Assembly: GCA_023078555.1 (NCBI GenBank)
Contig: JALAAN010000010.1
Coordinates: 1,674,001-1,738,000, forward strand
DNA length: 64,000 nt
DNA from: Ulva prolifera
Taxonomy: Eukaryota; Chlorophyta; Ulvophyceae; Ulvales; Ulvaceae
Direction of reading: 5' to 3'
The notes under the pieces are model-generated. The model had not been told where the DNA came from and made no database searches. It was given only the letters and a program-made list of their open reading frames with translations. The position numbers were made by a program, and so were the translations under genes. This document shows positions 1 to 11,470 of the stretch, in pieces (the first letter of the stretch is position 1; every line of letters starts with the position of its first letter).

Positions 1-120
1 TCACTCACGTGTGCTTTTCCTCCGCGCCAGTTTGTCTGTGCTTCGCAATATGGAGCTTCGCTCCTTTGTTAAGGGGGGAAGTGTTGTGAGACGAACATCT
101 CACACTGGCGCTCAGAAAAT
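1..120 (+). mobile_element. 3' edge of an LTR retroelement (fossil, cut by window edge)
   Basis: A purine tract (AAGGGGGGAAG, about 70-80) is followed at once by TGTTGTGAGA from 81, the usual polypurine tract plus start of a 3' LTR. The same tract, also followed by TGTTGTG, borders the LTR of the element at 945-1795 on the other strand, so the two are probably related although their LTR sequences differ after the first bases. Only the last 80 bases of the interior lie in the window and the far end of this LTR could not be found. Superfamily cannot be decided. Confidence 0.5.
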
Positions 121-944
121 ATCAGCCAAAAACATGTGTTGTCACTCGCTGACTCGGATGCATGCATGCTCGCTGACGCGACCCTTGCATGTCCAAGTAC
201 AACCCACAATATACACTGCAAATGCGTGTCAGACAAATACATGAAGTTCGGGCAACACCGTTCATCACAATACGTTTGGTCGCAACTCGAACACTGCACC
301 AGGCTCAAAGCATTCGGGGCAACCTTGAACGCTGCGACACGAACAGTCACGCGCTTGACGCGTCTACAGCCAGCATCAGCAGCGCACACCACGTCCATCA
401 ACACAATAATCACGGACGATGACACCTATCTGTCCTCCTACCGAGATGCTGCACAACCAGCACTCGCACCGAGCCATCAGCGCCCCACGCGCCTGCAACC
501 ATGCCACGCCACAGCGGGCTTAGGGTGCGTCCTACATGGGCGCATGCATACACCGCTGCTCACACATCCAGCGCGGGCACTCCGTAATATCAACGCAGCG
601 CCTGCTCTGATGAATATCAACCACAACATGCAGATTTCCCTCGCATATTCGGGGTCTCTGGTGGGTGCTCGCGATTGCGCGGCATCTCGGCGAGGCCAGC
701 CAAGCAGGGGGTCGTCCTGGGCGCGTCACGGGTATTTATACCTGCGCTTGCTGGGTCTGGACACACATTTCTTCCGTCCAGATGGGGTGCCATCTATTTC
801 TGCATACTGCTTACACGCTGTCGTAGCATATTGCTTATTTCCCACTTGTTCCACTGTCGGCAAAGGTCTACGTACCGCGACGAAAGCCCATCACTGCGCT
901 ACATCCAGAGGTAACAAGCCCCCACGGAGCTCCGCTCCTAGACA
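121..944. other. No gene recognised; probably LTR/flanking DNA
   Basis: A 319-codon open frame runs through this stretch on the plus strand, but it continues into the LTR repeat at 945, is rich in His, Ala, Thr and Arg, and resembles no family I know. It is read as chance openness in GC-rich repeat DNA. No RNA gene was seen. Confidence 0.4.
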
Positions 945-1233
945 TGTCAAGACGCGTGTTAGTCTCATCGAGTGTGCACAGGGGTTAATGCGCGTGCCTG
1001 AGCTGGTAAGCATGCTGACTGTGCATGACGACGTGGAGGGGAGCGTACCTTGCCATCGCGTAAAGTCGCGCGGCAGAAATGAAAGTAAGAATTGAACCGG
1101 CGACCTCTAGAGTACACACGACATGCTCTAACCACTGGGGCTCACCTGAAGCAACGAGTCCTTTGTTAGATGACTCCTCCCTTGATTATGTCATCTATAT
1201 TCTTGGATCCCCAGATATGGATATCCCACAACA
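945..1233 (-). repeat. LTR of the miniature element (3' LTR in element orientation)
   Basis: 289 bp, TG...CA ends, apparently identical to the partner at 1507-1795. On the minus strand it contains a tRNA-like block: an A-box-like AGTGGTTAGAGCATG and a B-box-like GGTTCAATTC about 25 bp further on. Confidence 0.75.
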
Positions 1234-1506
1234 CTTCCCCCCTTAACGAGGATCGAGCGTAGGGAGATCCAGATCTGATAACTGTGGGATATCTTCGATA
1301 CTCCTGATGGAATGTTGGAACCTTCTCTTCGCGTCCCGAGTCCACGGGGGCCCAACCCGCTGTAACCGAACTCATATAACTGGGACTCCCTTAAGCTCGA
1401 GAGCTATGTTGACTGGGATGCGATCGCTCGGGAGGAGCTCACACAGCGGAAGGTGTAAGGAAGATGGAAGCTGTAAGGCAGATTACGAAGTCTGCTCACC
1501 GATACC

Positions 1507-1795
1507 TGTCAAGACGCGTGTTAGTCTCATCGAGTGTGCACAGGGGTTAATGCGCGTGCCTGAGCTGGTAAGCATGCTGACTGTGCATGACGACGTGGAG
1601 GGGAGCGTACCTTGCCATCGCGTAAAGTCGCGCGGCAGAAATGAAAGTAAGAATTGAACCGGCGACCTCTAGAGTACACACGACATGCTCTAACCACTGG
1701 GGCTCACCTGAAGCAACGAGTCCTTTGTTAGATGACTCCTCCCTTGATTATGTCATCTATATTCTTGGATCCCCAGATATGGATATCCCACAACA
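1507..1795 (-). repeat. LTR of the miniature element (5' LTR in element orientation)
   Basis: Partner of the repeat at 945-1233. The tRNA-like block lies at about 1651-1705 (B-box complement 1651-1660, A-box complement 1684-1698). The minus-strand end at 1507 abuts the primer-binding-like site. Confidence 0.75.
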
Positions 1796-3347
1796 CACCA
1801 TCGGCAGATCTAGAGACAGCGTGCGTTGCAAACGCCGCTGAGACTGACCTTTCGCTCGTTCCGGCCCTCACATTGGCTCATCAATATGAACGAACCATTC
1901 CCCATCTCATGTTAGGTGTAATCAATGCTCTGCCAGTGTTAAGCGCTCTGTACGCCGATGCACGGTTGCACTCTGTTCGCGCTGCAACTAGTGCTTGCGT
2001 GGCAGCTGGCGGTGTCAACGGTGTACTGAGGTAGAAAGTTCACTGGTTGATGCTGTATTATTACATGAACATCACGGACCGGCATAACATGTTTCGGTCT
2101 TGCCAAAAGGACCTCATCAGACGCCTACGTGAGTTGATCAAGCAACCAACACCGAACCAACTTGCAAGTTCCCTGGTATCTGGCCTCTAGAGCGAGACTG
2201 AATGAGACTGGAAGAAACGTCCAGAGCCCAGAAAACCGACACGACATAAGATAACAAGATAATGCACATCACGCCGCCCGCAAATGTGGGCAATGCAGCC
2301 AACGGTGATCATGGCCATGCATGGCACGGTGCCTCTTCGCCTGTTCGCACATAGAACACATCGATGATTTGGTGCGGATTAATCTGCAGACCGCTCAGCT
2401 GACCGCCCGGCCGGGCAGGGGGCAATGTGGCACAAGCATGTGTGGGGGAACGACCATGAAGAGTACATGAATCGCCTAAAGCTCCTTTTTGAGAAGCTGC
2501 ATGAGGCGCTGCATGTGATGAATGACAAGCACTGGCTTGAGTGTTGTGCTGAGTTTGCTGATCGTGCTGGTCCCGAGGAACCAGAGGTGGCATCAGACAA
2601 TTATGCCATGGGTATGTCTATAGATGTATATTGATGAACTTGAGATCTCGAGACTGCTGCAGGAGCTTGTGCAGAGCATGCGGTACCTGCAGTTGTAATA
2701 CTGCTCTGGGAATCGCATGGTGCACCACATGTGTACATGACTAGTGTGGTCAAGTCTAGGCTTGGTCAAACCTAGGCAAAAGCTGTGTTTTTGGTATATG
2801 TATCCCCATATATTTATCCCCCCCACAACACTCAACACATCCCCGGGTATCCCCGTTAGCTGGAAGCTGGGGTACCGGGCGGAGCCCGGTGGGAAAAAGT
2901 ATTTGTTCATCGGGATTCCCCTTGGCCAAAAAGTGGGCTGCACAACCCTGATGGCCACGTGTGCATGTCAACCATGCATGCCCAGCCGCTGGTGTCAATG
3001 TGGTAGAAGACTATGCCTGGGTCGCAGCCGACGGCCCTGCATCGCCCGCCCACGGCAGCGGTGGTGCACACCCGTGGCCACAGGGGCTGGGGCCATGCAT
3101 GGGAGCCATGGCGTGGTGCGGCGCAGTGCGGCAGTGCAGCCTGCCCCTCCGAGTGACAGCACGTAGCACCGGCACACAGTGCAGTGCACCTGGGCTCTGT
3201 CCAGGTCGCACATCCATCTACTGCCATTGCTTTTGGACTTTATTTTGCTTCCACGAGAGTACGGTGCAGCGGTGGGCGGGCGACAGCGTGAGTGCTGGCA
3301 CCGCCACTGCTCAGCCCATGCGTGCCTCTCAGCTCATAACAGTACGC
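1796..3347. other. Intergenic/repeat DNA, no host gene recognised
   Basis: Besides the possible reverse-transcriptase fragment at 2425-2634, I recognise nothing here. Several open frames of 60-140 codons overlap on both strands without family resemblance. Confidence 0.35.
2425..2634 (+). mobile_element. Possible Ty3/gypsy-type reverse transcriptase fragment (fossil)
   Basis: A 69-codon frame contains a segment reading NDHEEYMNRLKLLFEKLHEA. This resembles the stretch after the catalytic site of Ty3/gypsy reverse transcriptases (HLEHLR.VFERLREA.L type). Neither the catalytic YxDD region nor neighbouring domains are seen, so at most this is a short remnant. A chance helical match is possible. 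Confidence 0.3.
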
Positions 3348-3627
3348 CCAATGGGCTGAGGACGGTATAGAAGCCACCCCCTCCTTTTCAGGAGGTCATG
3401 GGGTCGATTCTGCGTGCGCTTTGGTGATTTGAAATGGCCGTGCGTGCCCACCTCGCCAAGCACAGGAGGAGGCCGTCTGTATTTCGTACGGTCGTCTGAG
3501 GGGGTAAAATCTCCAGGTGGTTTGCGCCCTCTGCATATGTGGTCCCGTTAATTCGCGATCGGAGTTGTCTATGTCGTCTTCAGGGTACAGCTCAGTAAAA
3601 TTTTCAGATTTTGTACTTTACTGTACA
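3348..3627 (+). mobile_element. tRNA-derived SINE, copy 1
   Basis: About 280 bp matching 20352-20617 along the whole length at moderate divergence. The head has a CCTCC/GGAGG hairpin position and a B-box-like GGGTCGATTCTGCG (about 3400-3413). The body carries CACAGGAGGAGGCC and GGTCCCGTTAATTCG. The tail is an A/T-rich GCTCAGTAAA...TTTACTGTAC. A Pol III head, fixed body and simple A/T tail fit a SINE. Confidence 0.65.
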
Positions 3628-6034
3628 TGAGCCTGGGCGCCAGCATGGCGAATCGCTGGACCAGACTGCAAATCCAGGGGGCAGCCTGCCACACACCAGG
3701 GCAGCAGTGCTGCTTGGGAAGGATGGACCAAATGGGGCCCTATGCCTCAAACAATTTAATGGGCACTATGCCTCAAACAAAGAGGCATCGGGTGAGACCG
3801 GATGAGATACCGGATGCTGTCTGTGATGTTGCCACATGATTGCATGTGTGACTGGGATTTTCACTGGATGCTTCTTGCTCCTTGTTTCAACACACTACTG
3901 GCCATGCATATGCCAGTGCCTGAGCTTGTTGTGGTGGCGCATGCTGCTAGGACATGTACCTCTTCTGTGCATCTAGACTGTCTATCAGAACAGGTGTCCT
4001 TGCGAGCATATAAAGATCTCCAAGACCTTAACCAGAATTGCCACAGTATAAACTCCTGGCTTCCGAAATTGATGGTGTGTGGGCCCCATCCTGAGTTGCT
4101 GTGACATATGAACAGCTTAGTGTATTGGCTGGAGTGGCTACAGGCTTTGAGCATTGGCTCTGTTCATGGTATTGAAGCATTGCAATCAAACCTCCAAAGA
4201 CAGATCTCGGAGCGTTTCCACATGGTCCAGACTTTCGCCACCATTCAATCTAATTCACAATCATGCAGAATGTTGATAAAGTTGCCAAGCCTGAACGGGT
4301 GCACAACGTGCACCTCTTAATTTCGAGATGACATATATCAGATGGTGATGGCACAACGATAACTCTGCATGTTAGTGAACCACAGGACTGCATCAGATCA
4401 TCATGGTGAGCTCATACAGGGTGTAAAGTAAAGTAAATCTAAATTTACTGAGCCGTATCCTATTGGACATTGACTGGTGTGACTGTTTAACAAAAGCATA
4501 AACTGAACCACACGGTTCACTCACTGAGCCGCAGGCTCACCCAGCACTTTCATATAATCACTTCCACAGGGCTGCCTATTCTTACAACGTTGTACGGGTT
4601 TGCCATCATTCTGCGTGGTTCCGCCCGATAGAGCACCGCTCTATCGCCCTACATCATCATACTTGACACACCCTATGCACTGCAGCACACAACAACACTG
4701 CAAGCCAGCCAGAACACCCCCCTCTAGAGGGTCGTGTGGCAGAGCTTGAGAAGCAGAGCTGTGCCTGTAAAGACGAAGACAGCGATGAAGTGTCAGATGC
4801 CCTAGCATTAGCCCAAGGACGACCCGGGGCAGGCTGGGCGGGTGCACAGAGCACTCAGGCCAACCCCGGACCCTTGACACAACTCATGATAACACTTGAC
4901 TGCTGGCGTCTACACACCCTGGACAGCTGAGGGCACCTCCTCCCAGATCCGGTGGACACAGTCCACTCCTGGCACAGAAGCTCCAGAGGCGACGGTAGTG
5001 CATGCCGTGCGGCGAAGGTAACATCCCGCGGCACGACACACACCACCCAGCGTGTCTAGACGTGCACACCCAACCAGCAGCCGAGCATCACCAAGGACGG
5101 CATGCTGTACATTCTATCTTCACAAGCGCAGCCGCGCAACCACACGCTACACACTACGCACGTAGTGTCGAGGGTTCGACCGCGACGGCGGCGACCCACG
5201 CTGCGAGCCTGGCGAGTAGTCCATGACCCACAACAGTCCCACACCACATCATACACTAGACCGCACACCGCCGTCTGCTCGAAATGCAGCCACCTGGAGC
5301 GCCCTGGCAGCAGCGCTCGCTGCAGCAGGGACGCAACAAGTGTGCATTTCGACCCGGCGGCGGTGAACGGAGCCCCGCAGCTCCACCATGATGCACCCTC
5401 CCCCCTCACTGCTACAGATGGATAATGGCATCATGGCGGGGGCAGGGGGACTATGAGGCGGTCGCTCACATCCAAACTTCAACACATCCACACCATGGCG
5501 TGGTCACACGCCCAAGACAAAGCGCATGCGCTGCTCGCACATACATACGTACAGTCGACAGTGCCCTTGAGGCAGGTACTGGCATGAAGTAATGCAGTAC
5601 ACCTGAAAGACATCGACCCCGCCCCCGTGCACAACTGCAGGGGTAGCGGGAAGTTGGCCTGTTCGGCCGCGTGCACAACTTCATCAGGAGAACTTCCGCA
5701 CCATTGTAGTGCACACTTTCAACACATTCCCAGGCGCACGAACGCGCACCCTGCGCGCGCAGAAACCAATCACCCCAGAGGCGACCAGGGCGACGCAACC
5801 AATGTCGCCGCGTAATCATGCGCCACACAACACCCCGAAGCCTGCACACATGGCAACCCCCCTTCCCTCCTGGCCCACACGGGCTTGATACACAACAGAA
5901 AGCATGCATTTTAGACAACCCCACATGCTGCACAGGCTCCTTCGCCTCCGCCTCACACAAAAGCTCTGAGCAGCCTCATCTGCCTGAGACAGAAGCAGAG
6001 CCGCCTGCCTCAGCCTGGCCTCCCACGGCTGTTA
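3628..6034. other. Intergenic DNA, no gene recognised
   Basis: Contains one SINE tail fragment (4424-4474). Open frames up to 164 codons exist on both strands (for example 5466-5960 minus) but none resembles a known family. The part next to 6035 is probably the 3' untranslated and downstream region of the MYB gene. Confidence 0.35.
4424..4474 (-). repeat. SINE 3'-tail fragment
   Basis: Reverse complement of the tail of the SINE at 20352-20617, including the GAGCCGTATCCTATTGGACA block and the GTAAA-rich tail. The head is missing. Confidence 0.6.
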
Positions 6035-9000
6035 CTACAGCGAGCTGCAGTGATTTGACATGCCGGTATTGTTGGCACCGCTGCAGTGATTTGACATCCC
6101 GGTATTGTTGGCACCGCTGCACTGATTCATCATTCCACCGTTGCTGCCGGCGCTACGAAGAATCGACATCCCGCCGTTGCTGCCGCCGCTGCGATGAATT
6201 GACAAACCACCGCCGCTGCCACCGCTGCCGTTGCCGCCACTGCCGCTGCCGCTCCTCCCGGCTCCGCTGCCGGACCCAGACTTGTCAAATGAGTATGAGT
6301 CCAGGAAGTTCCCCTCGCAGAGCTCCGAGGTGCGGCCCAGCAGATACCCAACCATATCCTCTGCCCAGTCCTGAAGCGGAGCCGGGACAAGCCCATCCAC
6401 CCCGTCCCCGAGCGCGCTGCCAGGCTCTGCAGCGCCATGCTTGAACTGCGACGCCATGATGGGCTGGAACGGCGGCTGGCCAGCCGCACTTGTCTGCGTC
6501 TGCGGCAGCTGCTCCTGCTGCAAGGCATGGGGGTGGTCGCGGCGCATGCCAGTCACCGCAGCGGCCATGGGTTTGGCCGCAGCCACCTGCCCGGGTGACT
6601 GGCCCATGCCCGCCGCCAGGTAGCGAGGAGGGGGTTCCTGTGGGTGCGTCTGAGGGTGCGTTGGCGCAGAGGCGGACGGAGCGGCGCCGAACTGTGCCTG
6701 TAAGGCGACCGTCGCGTCCAGCTGCGGGTTGGGCACAGCATGCATGCTGTGGATTCGTGCGCGCAGAGCTTCCTGCGGGCCGGGATCCCCCTGACCGCAG
6801 CTCAGCTGGGACTGGTGCAGCATAGGCATTGACTGCTGGTGCGTCTCGACGTGGCGGCCGTCGCTGGCGGGCATTGCGGGGGGAAGCGGCGGCGGCGCTC
6901 CAGGCGGGAGCTGCACCACCAAGTGACTCCCCGCAGGCACCGCTGTGGACTCATCAGTGAGGTCCGTGGGTGGCCAGGCGGTCCTGCTGCTGCGCATGCT
7001 GGTGGCGTGGCCACTGCTGCTGGGAAAACTGCCGGGGCTGCCAGAGCTTGGGAAGCTCGTGGAGCCATGGCCGCCCGCATAGGTACTCGGTCCGTCGCCT
7101 CCGCTGCTGCCACTTTGCTGAGCAGTCATGCCGCCACGCACCACGCCCGGGGGCGCCAGCATATTCATCGGCGCTGTCAGCGCGACCGAGATGCTCTGGT
7201 TTGAGAGTTCATACATCACGCCTGGCTTGGTGTGATTCTCTGGCATCGTGACGCACATGCGCCACGGGACGCATGCGGTTGGGGGCGGCGACGGTGCGGC
7301 ATGTTGGAACGGCGGGCGCACGCCCTGCGACCAGCCAGTCCCGCCACAGCGGGGCGGGTACGTCATGCCCGGCGCGACACCATGCCACGGCGCTCTGATG
7401 CCATCTGGCGCTAGACTCGGCATGGCGCGCGCGATGTACTGCCCCGGCTGCTGCCTCACCTCAACCTGCACCACATCAACCTATCACAGGCTGAATTGAG
7501 GGGTCCTGGTCACAGGCACGCTGTGGACGCATCATGTATGCATGGTTACATAGCCGTATCCATTTGGACATTGACAACTCTGAAATCCACATCATGCACA
7601 GGCAGGCACGCTGCCAGGCGACGGCCCTGCTGCACAGCCGCTACCAGGTGCATATAACGCCAGCGACTCGCGGCCGCTACACTTGCTTGCACGACGTGGA
7701 GGTGTTCCTCCGCCGCTTTGATGTGGACAGCATGGCGATGGATTGGCACACGGCATAAGACAGACCTCGATCCGGGATTCAGGTGCTGACAATGTCCACA
7801 TGGATGTGGCTTTACGAAATCATGCAAACGTACGCACATACAGAGATGGTACGAGCTCGTGCCCTGCCTAGTGCCATGAACGAGTGAGTGGTTTTGCGAG
7901 TGGATTCTGAGCACACGTCTCCATGCCTGGCCTCTGCCCTTTGTAACTACAGAGATGGGCGCCCCAGGTGCAACCGCAAGAGCAGCACACACTCAAGGAG
8001 CGCAGCCACGGGCTCAGGTTTGAGAGTGCGCACCACTCCTGCGCCTTCCCGTTTCGTGCCACGGTCGCGGCTACTGCTACTGCCGAAGGCTTGCGCTGGC
8101 TGCAACGGGCCACAGCTGGCCTCTCCCGCTGCCACAGGCACCCCAACTGGCTCCTGTCGCGGTGGCAGAGGCTCAGAAAGCGGGCGCGGCTGCGGCTGCA
8201 GTGCTGGTGGGAATGTGTGTGGAGGTCCACAGGTGACAGGACCAAATGGACCGCCGCAAGCACTGGGCACAGGCTGGTTGGTCGGCAGTGACAGGGACGT
8301 GGGGGGAGCAGCACTGGCGGAGATATCCGACATCAAGGCATGACGGGCATGCCCGGGAAACACGTGCGCTGGAAGGGGGTGGCCTGGTTGCGGACCCTGC
8401 ATCGCTGGGGCGGGCGCCAGCATCATCTGCTGTGGAGGCCACATGTGCATGCCCGGGCTGTGGCCTGGAGCGGTGTATGCGAACTGGGGCTGCTGGCCGT
8501 GGCCGGTGGCGTACATCACAGGCTGCAGATGCATGCCTTGGTGAGCGGGTGCCGGGCCGATGAAAGCTCCTGGAGGAAGCGCCCAGACACTGCCATGTGG
8601 TGGGGGGGCCGCGGCAACGCCCGGGGGTGGAGCCACGTGCTGCATGCTTGGATACTGCAGAGGTGGAGCGCTCGCAGTTTGAAACGTGATGATGTCGTTG
8701 CTTCCGCTGCTGGGCGCGTTTGTATCGCGCGTGAACGCAAACACTTGCGCAAACCTGGGGTCTGCACAGATATTAGAATTTACGCCCTCACGTGCCTGAA
8801 TGACATTCATGACAGCTGCAGATACCGGTGGGAAATTGCTGTCGTGGTGGGGTGGCATTCGAGTGAAATATACATGACATGTCAGATTGGTCGCTGAGCT
8901 CCATCTGCACAGAGATGCGACGAAAGCCGTGCATGTAGACACACGTATGTCTTGGGAAAGCACCTTGAATGGGCAGGCAGTTTGACGCGGCTGACTTGCC

Positions 9001-10412
9001 AGACGAAGCAGAACTGCTGTCCATGCTGCTGTCTCCTGCGGAGACGATATCCCGTCCTTCGCGGACAATCCCATGTAGGACAAGGCGTACGCTTTCTCTG
9101 TCTGAATTTGTCGCCCGAGGACGTACGGATGCGCAAGTAATGTCATGAATGCTTGGGCGCTTCTTGTGACGCTGTAAAGGAGTGAGCTCTCGTCGAAGGA
9201 AGTATTTCTGGGCGTGAGATGCCACCTACACGCATTCCAGATGGTCATATAGGCAACGATCGTAGAAGGTGGATGCACGAAAGTATCCAGACCTCCGTGA
9301 AAGAATGTGAAATACGAACCTCGGACATACGGACTGCGATACCATACAAGCACAAGTGAACGTACAACACACCGTCACATAAATTTTCCCGCATAAATTC
9401 GGTCAGCACTGGCTGAAAAGTATCTGCGTCGCGCCCTGCACCCGACCCAACACCAGCAGCGATGCCGTTGCATCTATTCACGTCCACCATCGACAGCGGG
9501 GAAAACCCCCAACACAAGAGCGCGTCCGTATAAATCTGATGCAAAACTTCATCGACAATCGACTGAAGACCTGTGCACGACGTCACACATGTACATCATT
9601 CAGAAAGCCAGTGTGCCAGGCTGCGGCGAACGACTGCTGCCGTGTAGAGTAAATTCCAGCAAGGCAACACATAAGGATTAGACTACTGTGGGATGTGATG
9701 ACCATGTTCCAGGCAAATGGCAAAAAAATAGCGAATACTTCACCAGTACTGTGCTTACGTAAGCTAGGAGAAGCCCACGACGCTTCCCAGGCAATCATCA
9801 AGCAAAGATGCTCCTGCAAGGGGAACAGAACCACGAAACTTGCAGTCCAGACCAGAATAATATTTGGATACGACTCCGACCAGACAGCGTGCACTTGGCG
9901 ATGCAAAAGTCAGCAGCCCTCACATCAGAGGCCACCACCAGTGCCAAAGCTTTGCCAAAGAATTGCGCGTCACGCATCGCAGCTAGCCACTGAACGGCGA
10001 AAATAGGTGGCTTGGCAGTCTCGTCATAGCAAACGTGGCCTTAGGCACGAGCCGGTGGGAAAACCGCAGGTGCACTGTGAGGTTGGACACGTTTCACAGA
10101 ACGGAACTGAACTACACGGCCAAAGCAGCCCACAAACACAGTCGAAACAGTGGATCGTGCCAAGTTCCCAGATTTGCAACGCTTCAGATGGAGAGAGGCA
10201 AGCACCTGCGTTGGCGTTCGACTGATGCAGAAGTTCATGGCGATGGCTCGCCACGCTCCTCGCCCATGCTCTTCAAGCCCAAGAAGAAACAGCAAATGCT
10301 CTACTTGAGACCATGGGCTGTGCCGCTTAGCAGTGGCATCGACAGCAGGCCTACCGTCGACATCGTGCCGAGTGCCCGCTCGTTTGTCGCGGCTGTTTCG
10401 CTGAACACCCAT
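6035..10412 (-). CDS. VASHAQKYF-type single-repeat MYB transcription factor
   Basis: Predicted nuclear DNA-binding factor of the plant R1-type (DIV/KUA1-like) MYB family. Exon 10206-10412 encodes [19 protein letters not shown] followed by [17 protein letters not shown], the first two MYB helices. After a GT-AG intron (9226-10205) the next exon opens at 9225 with [12 protein letters not shown] and SIHDIT, completing the recognition helix in frame. Further down are a Pro/Gln/Gly-rich exon ending near 8010 and a last exon 7465-6035 ending in 12-residue repeats (unit [12 protein letters not shown]). The border between 9225 and about 8870 is not resolved, so joining these exons is inference, supported by matching phase at 8010/7465. 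The start Met at 10412 is tentative because an upstream exon is possible. The long low-complexity tail is typical of activation regions. Confidence 0.75.
6045..6205 (-). repeat. 36-bp tandem repeat inside the MYB last exon
   Basis: Two near-perfect 36-bp units (containing GATTTGACATGCCGGTATTG on the plus strand) followed by more diverged units. They encode the Asn/Gly/Ser/Cys/His-rich C-terminus of the MYB protein. The unit is a multiple of three, so copy number can change without breaking the frame. Confidence 0.7.
7547..7584 (-). repeat. SINE 3'-tail fragment in MYB intron
   Basis: ATAGCCGTATCCATTTGGAC and the following ATTGACAACTC match the complement of the SINE tail/body junction at about 20550-20585. 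It lies in the intron before the last MYB exon. Confidence 0.45.
7858..7957 (+). mobile_element. LINE 3'-end fragment
   Basis: About 100 bp matching the 3' end of the LINE at 13130-13793: CTAGTGCCATGAACGAGTG, TTTGCGAGTGGAT and CCTCTGCCCTTTGTAACTAC. It is read as a strongly 5'-truncated insertion in a MYB intron, in antisense orientation to the gene. Confidence 0.6.
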
Positions 10413-11470
10413 ACAGTATACCCAATGTGACTATCCTGAACCATACGATAGAACTAACTGCCGCCAAAGATTCAAATCGGGGGATTATTGTTTTTACGAC
10501 AGATGTGTCGTAATATGCCCGTGCGCCGGCAGAAGCACCAGGAGGTCTGCCGACAGCATCAACTGGTGTAGACCTGCATAGCCAGTCTTGTCTTGTAGGG
10601 CCTCTGATGCAACAGGCGGTGTCGATTCGGACGCCCCATCGACCAGGCGACCAGGGGGTGGCCAGGGGTGCTACCGGCCACAGATCTGATTTGCATGGTG
10701 GTTGGGGCTTCCGAGTGTATCCATCGGATATCTGCGACAAATTTGTGTTGACAGATACAACGGAATGTTCTGGAATTATGGAGCACTGCGGTATCTCCGA
10801 GATACCGCAAAGCTGACGGCCTAACGAATGGCACGGAGTTCTAGGCTTCGTGGTTCTGATTATATCGATAGATCCAGACATGACTTATATTCCTACCGCT
10901 TCTGGTGTAGCCTGCCTCCATATTGACATGACCTCTACAGATCTCGTTGTCGAGTCTGCTAGCAACGTTAACCCGGAAGGATTGGCGACGCTCATTAAAG
11001 GCTGTGCTGAGACCATAAGTCCACAATACATGGTCCAGATTGTCCCAATATCCCAAGATACATGTCCCATGCAGGGGCCTCACATCAGCTCTGTGACGCT
11101 CATGGATCCTGTCTGGCCAGGATCCCGCATGCGTACAGGCATGTATCCGCCGAATCTACCCATTGCCAGCTACACACACGCGTGGGCATGGTCCAGCGAC
11201 ACTGCACGTGCCCAGGCTTGCCCTGACGGTCCAATTCATGGTGACTGCGCAGTAAAGTATTGCATCATGACGCTGACACTCGGCGTGCGCTTTGAACCAG
11301 CTTGACGCAACACTCTTCATCATTAGAAATGTGTGTATATACAGGAATGCGAGGAACCGCAGCCCATATCTCGAGTATATATGATCATGCTCAGTCAAAT
11401 CATACATGTGTTCTTGGGTTTTCCGGAGGTTGCAGGTATCGCAGCATATCTCTGTATGTACTTCACAACA
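10413..11470. other. No gene recognised
   Basis: The upstream region of the MYB gene should lie here. A 151-codon plus-strand frame (10850-11305) is of ordinary composition but matches no family I know, and its antisense (10841-11083) is also open. I make no coding call. Confidence 0.35.

Larger units (their letters stand above)
945..1795 (-). mobile_element. Miniature (TRIM-like) LTR retroelement, looks structurally whole
   Basis: Two 289-bp direct repeats (945-1233 and 1507-1795) that look identical by eye flank only about 273 bp of interior. Read on the minus strand, each repeat runs TGTTGTGGGA to CGTCTTGACA (TG...CA). Directly inside the upstream repeat is a primer-binding-like site, GGTATCGGTGAGC, close to the common initiator-Met-tRNA type. 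Directly before the downstream repeat is the purine tract AAGGGGGGAAG (1234-1244). No gag or pol is recognisable, so the element is non-autonomous. No clear target-site duplication is visible. The near-identical repeats suggest recent insertion. Confidence 0.75.

Noticed and set aside
136-1095. 319-codon plus-strand frame
   Set aside because: Runs from unrecognised DNA into an LTR and has no family resemblance.
1640-1710. Functional tRNA gene on the minus strand
   Set aside because: A- and B-box-like sequences are present, but acceptor and T stems do not pair well and the block is part of a repeated LTR.
4610-4660. tRNA or terminator hairpin around GATAGAGCACCGCTCTATC
   Set aside because: A short palindrome only; no T-arm or B-box follows.
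10850-11305. 151-codon plus-strand frame as a hypothetical gene
   Set aside because: Ordinary composition but no recognisable motif, no supporting splice context, and an overlapping open antisense.
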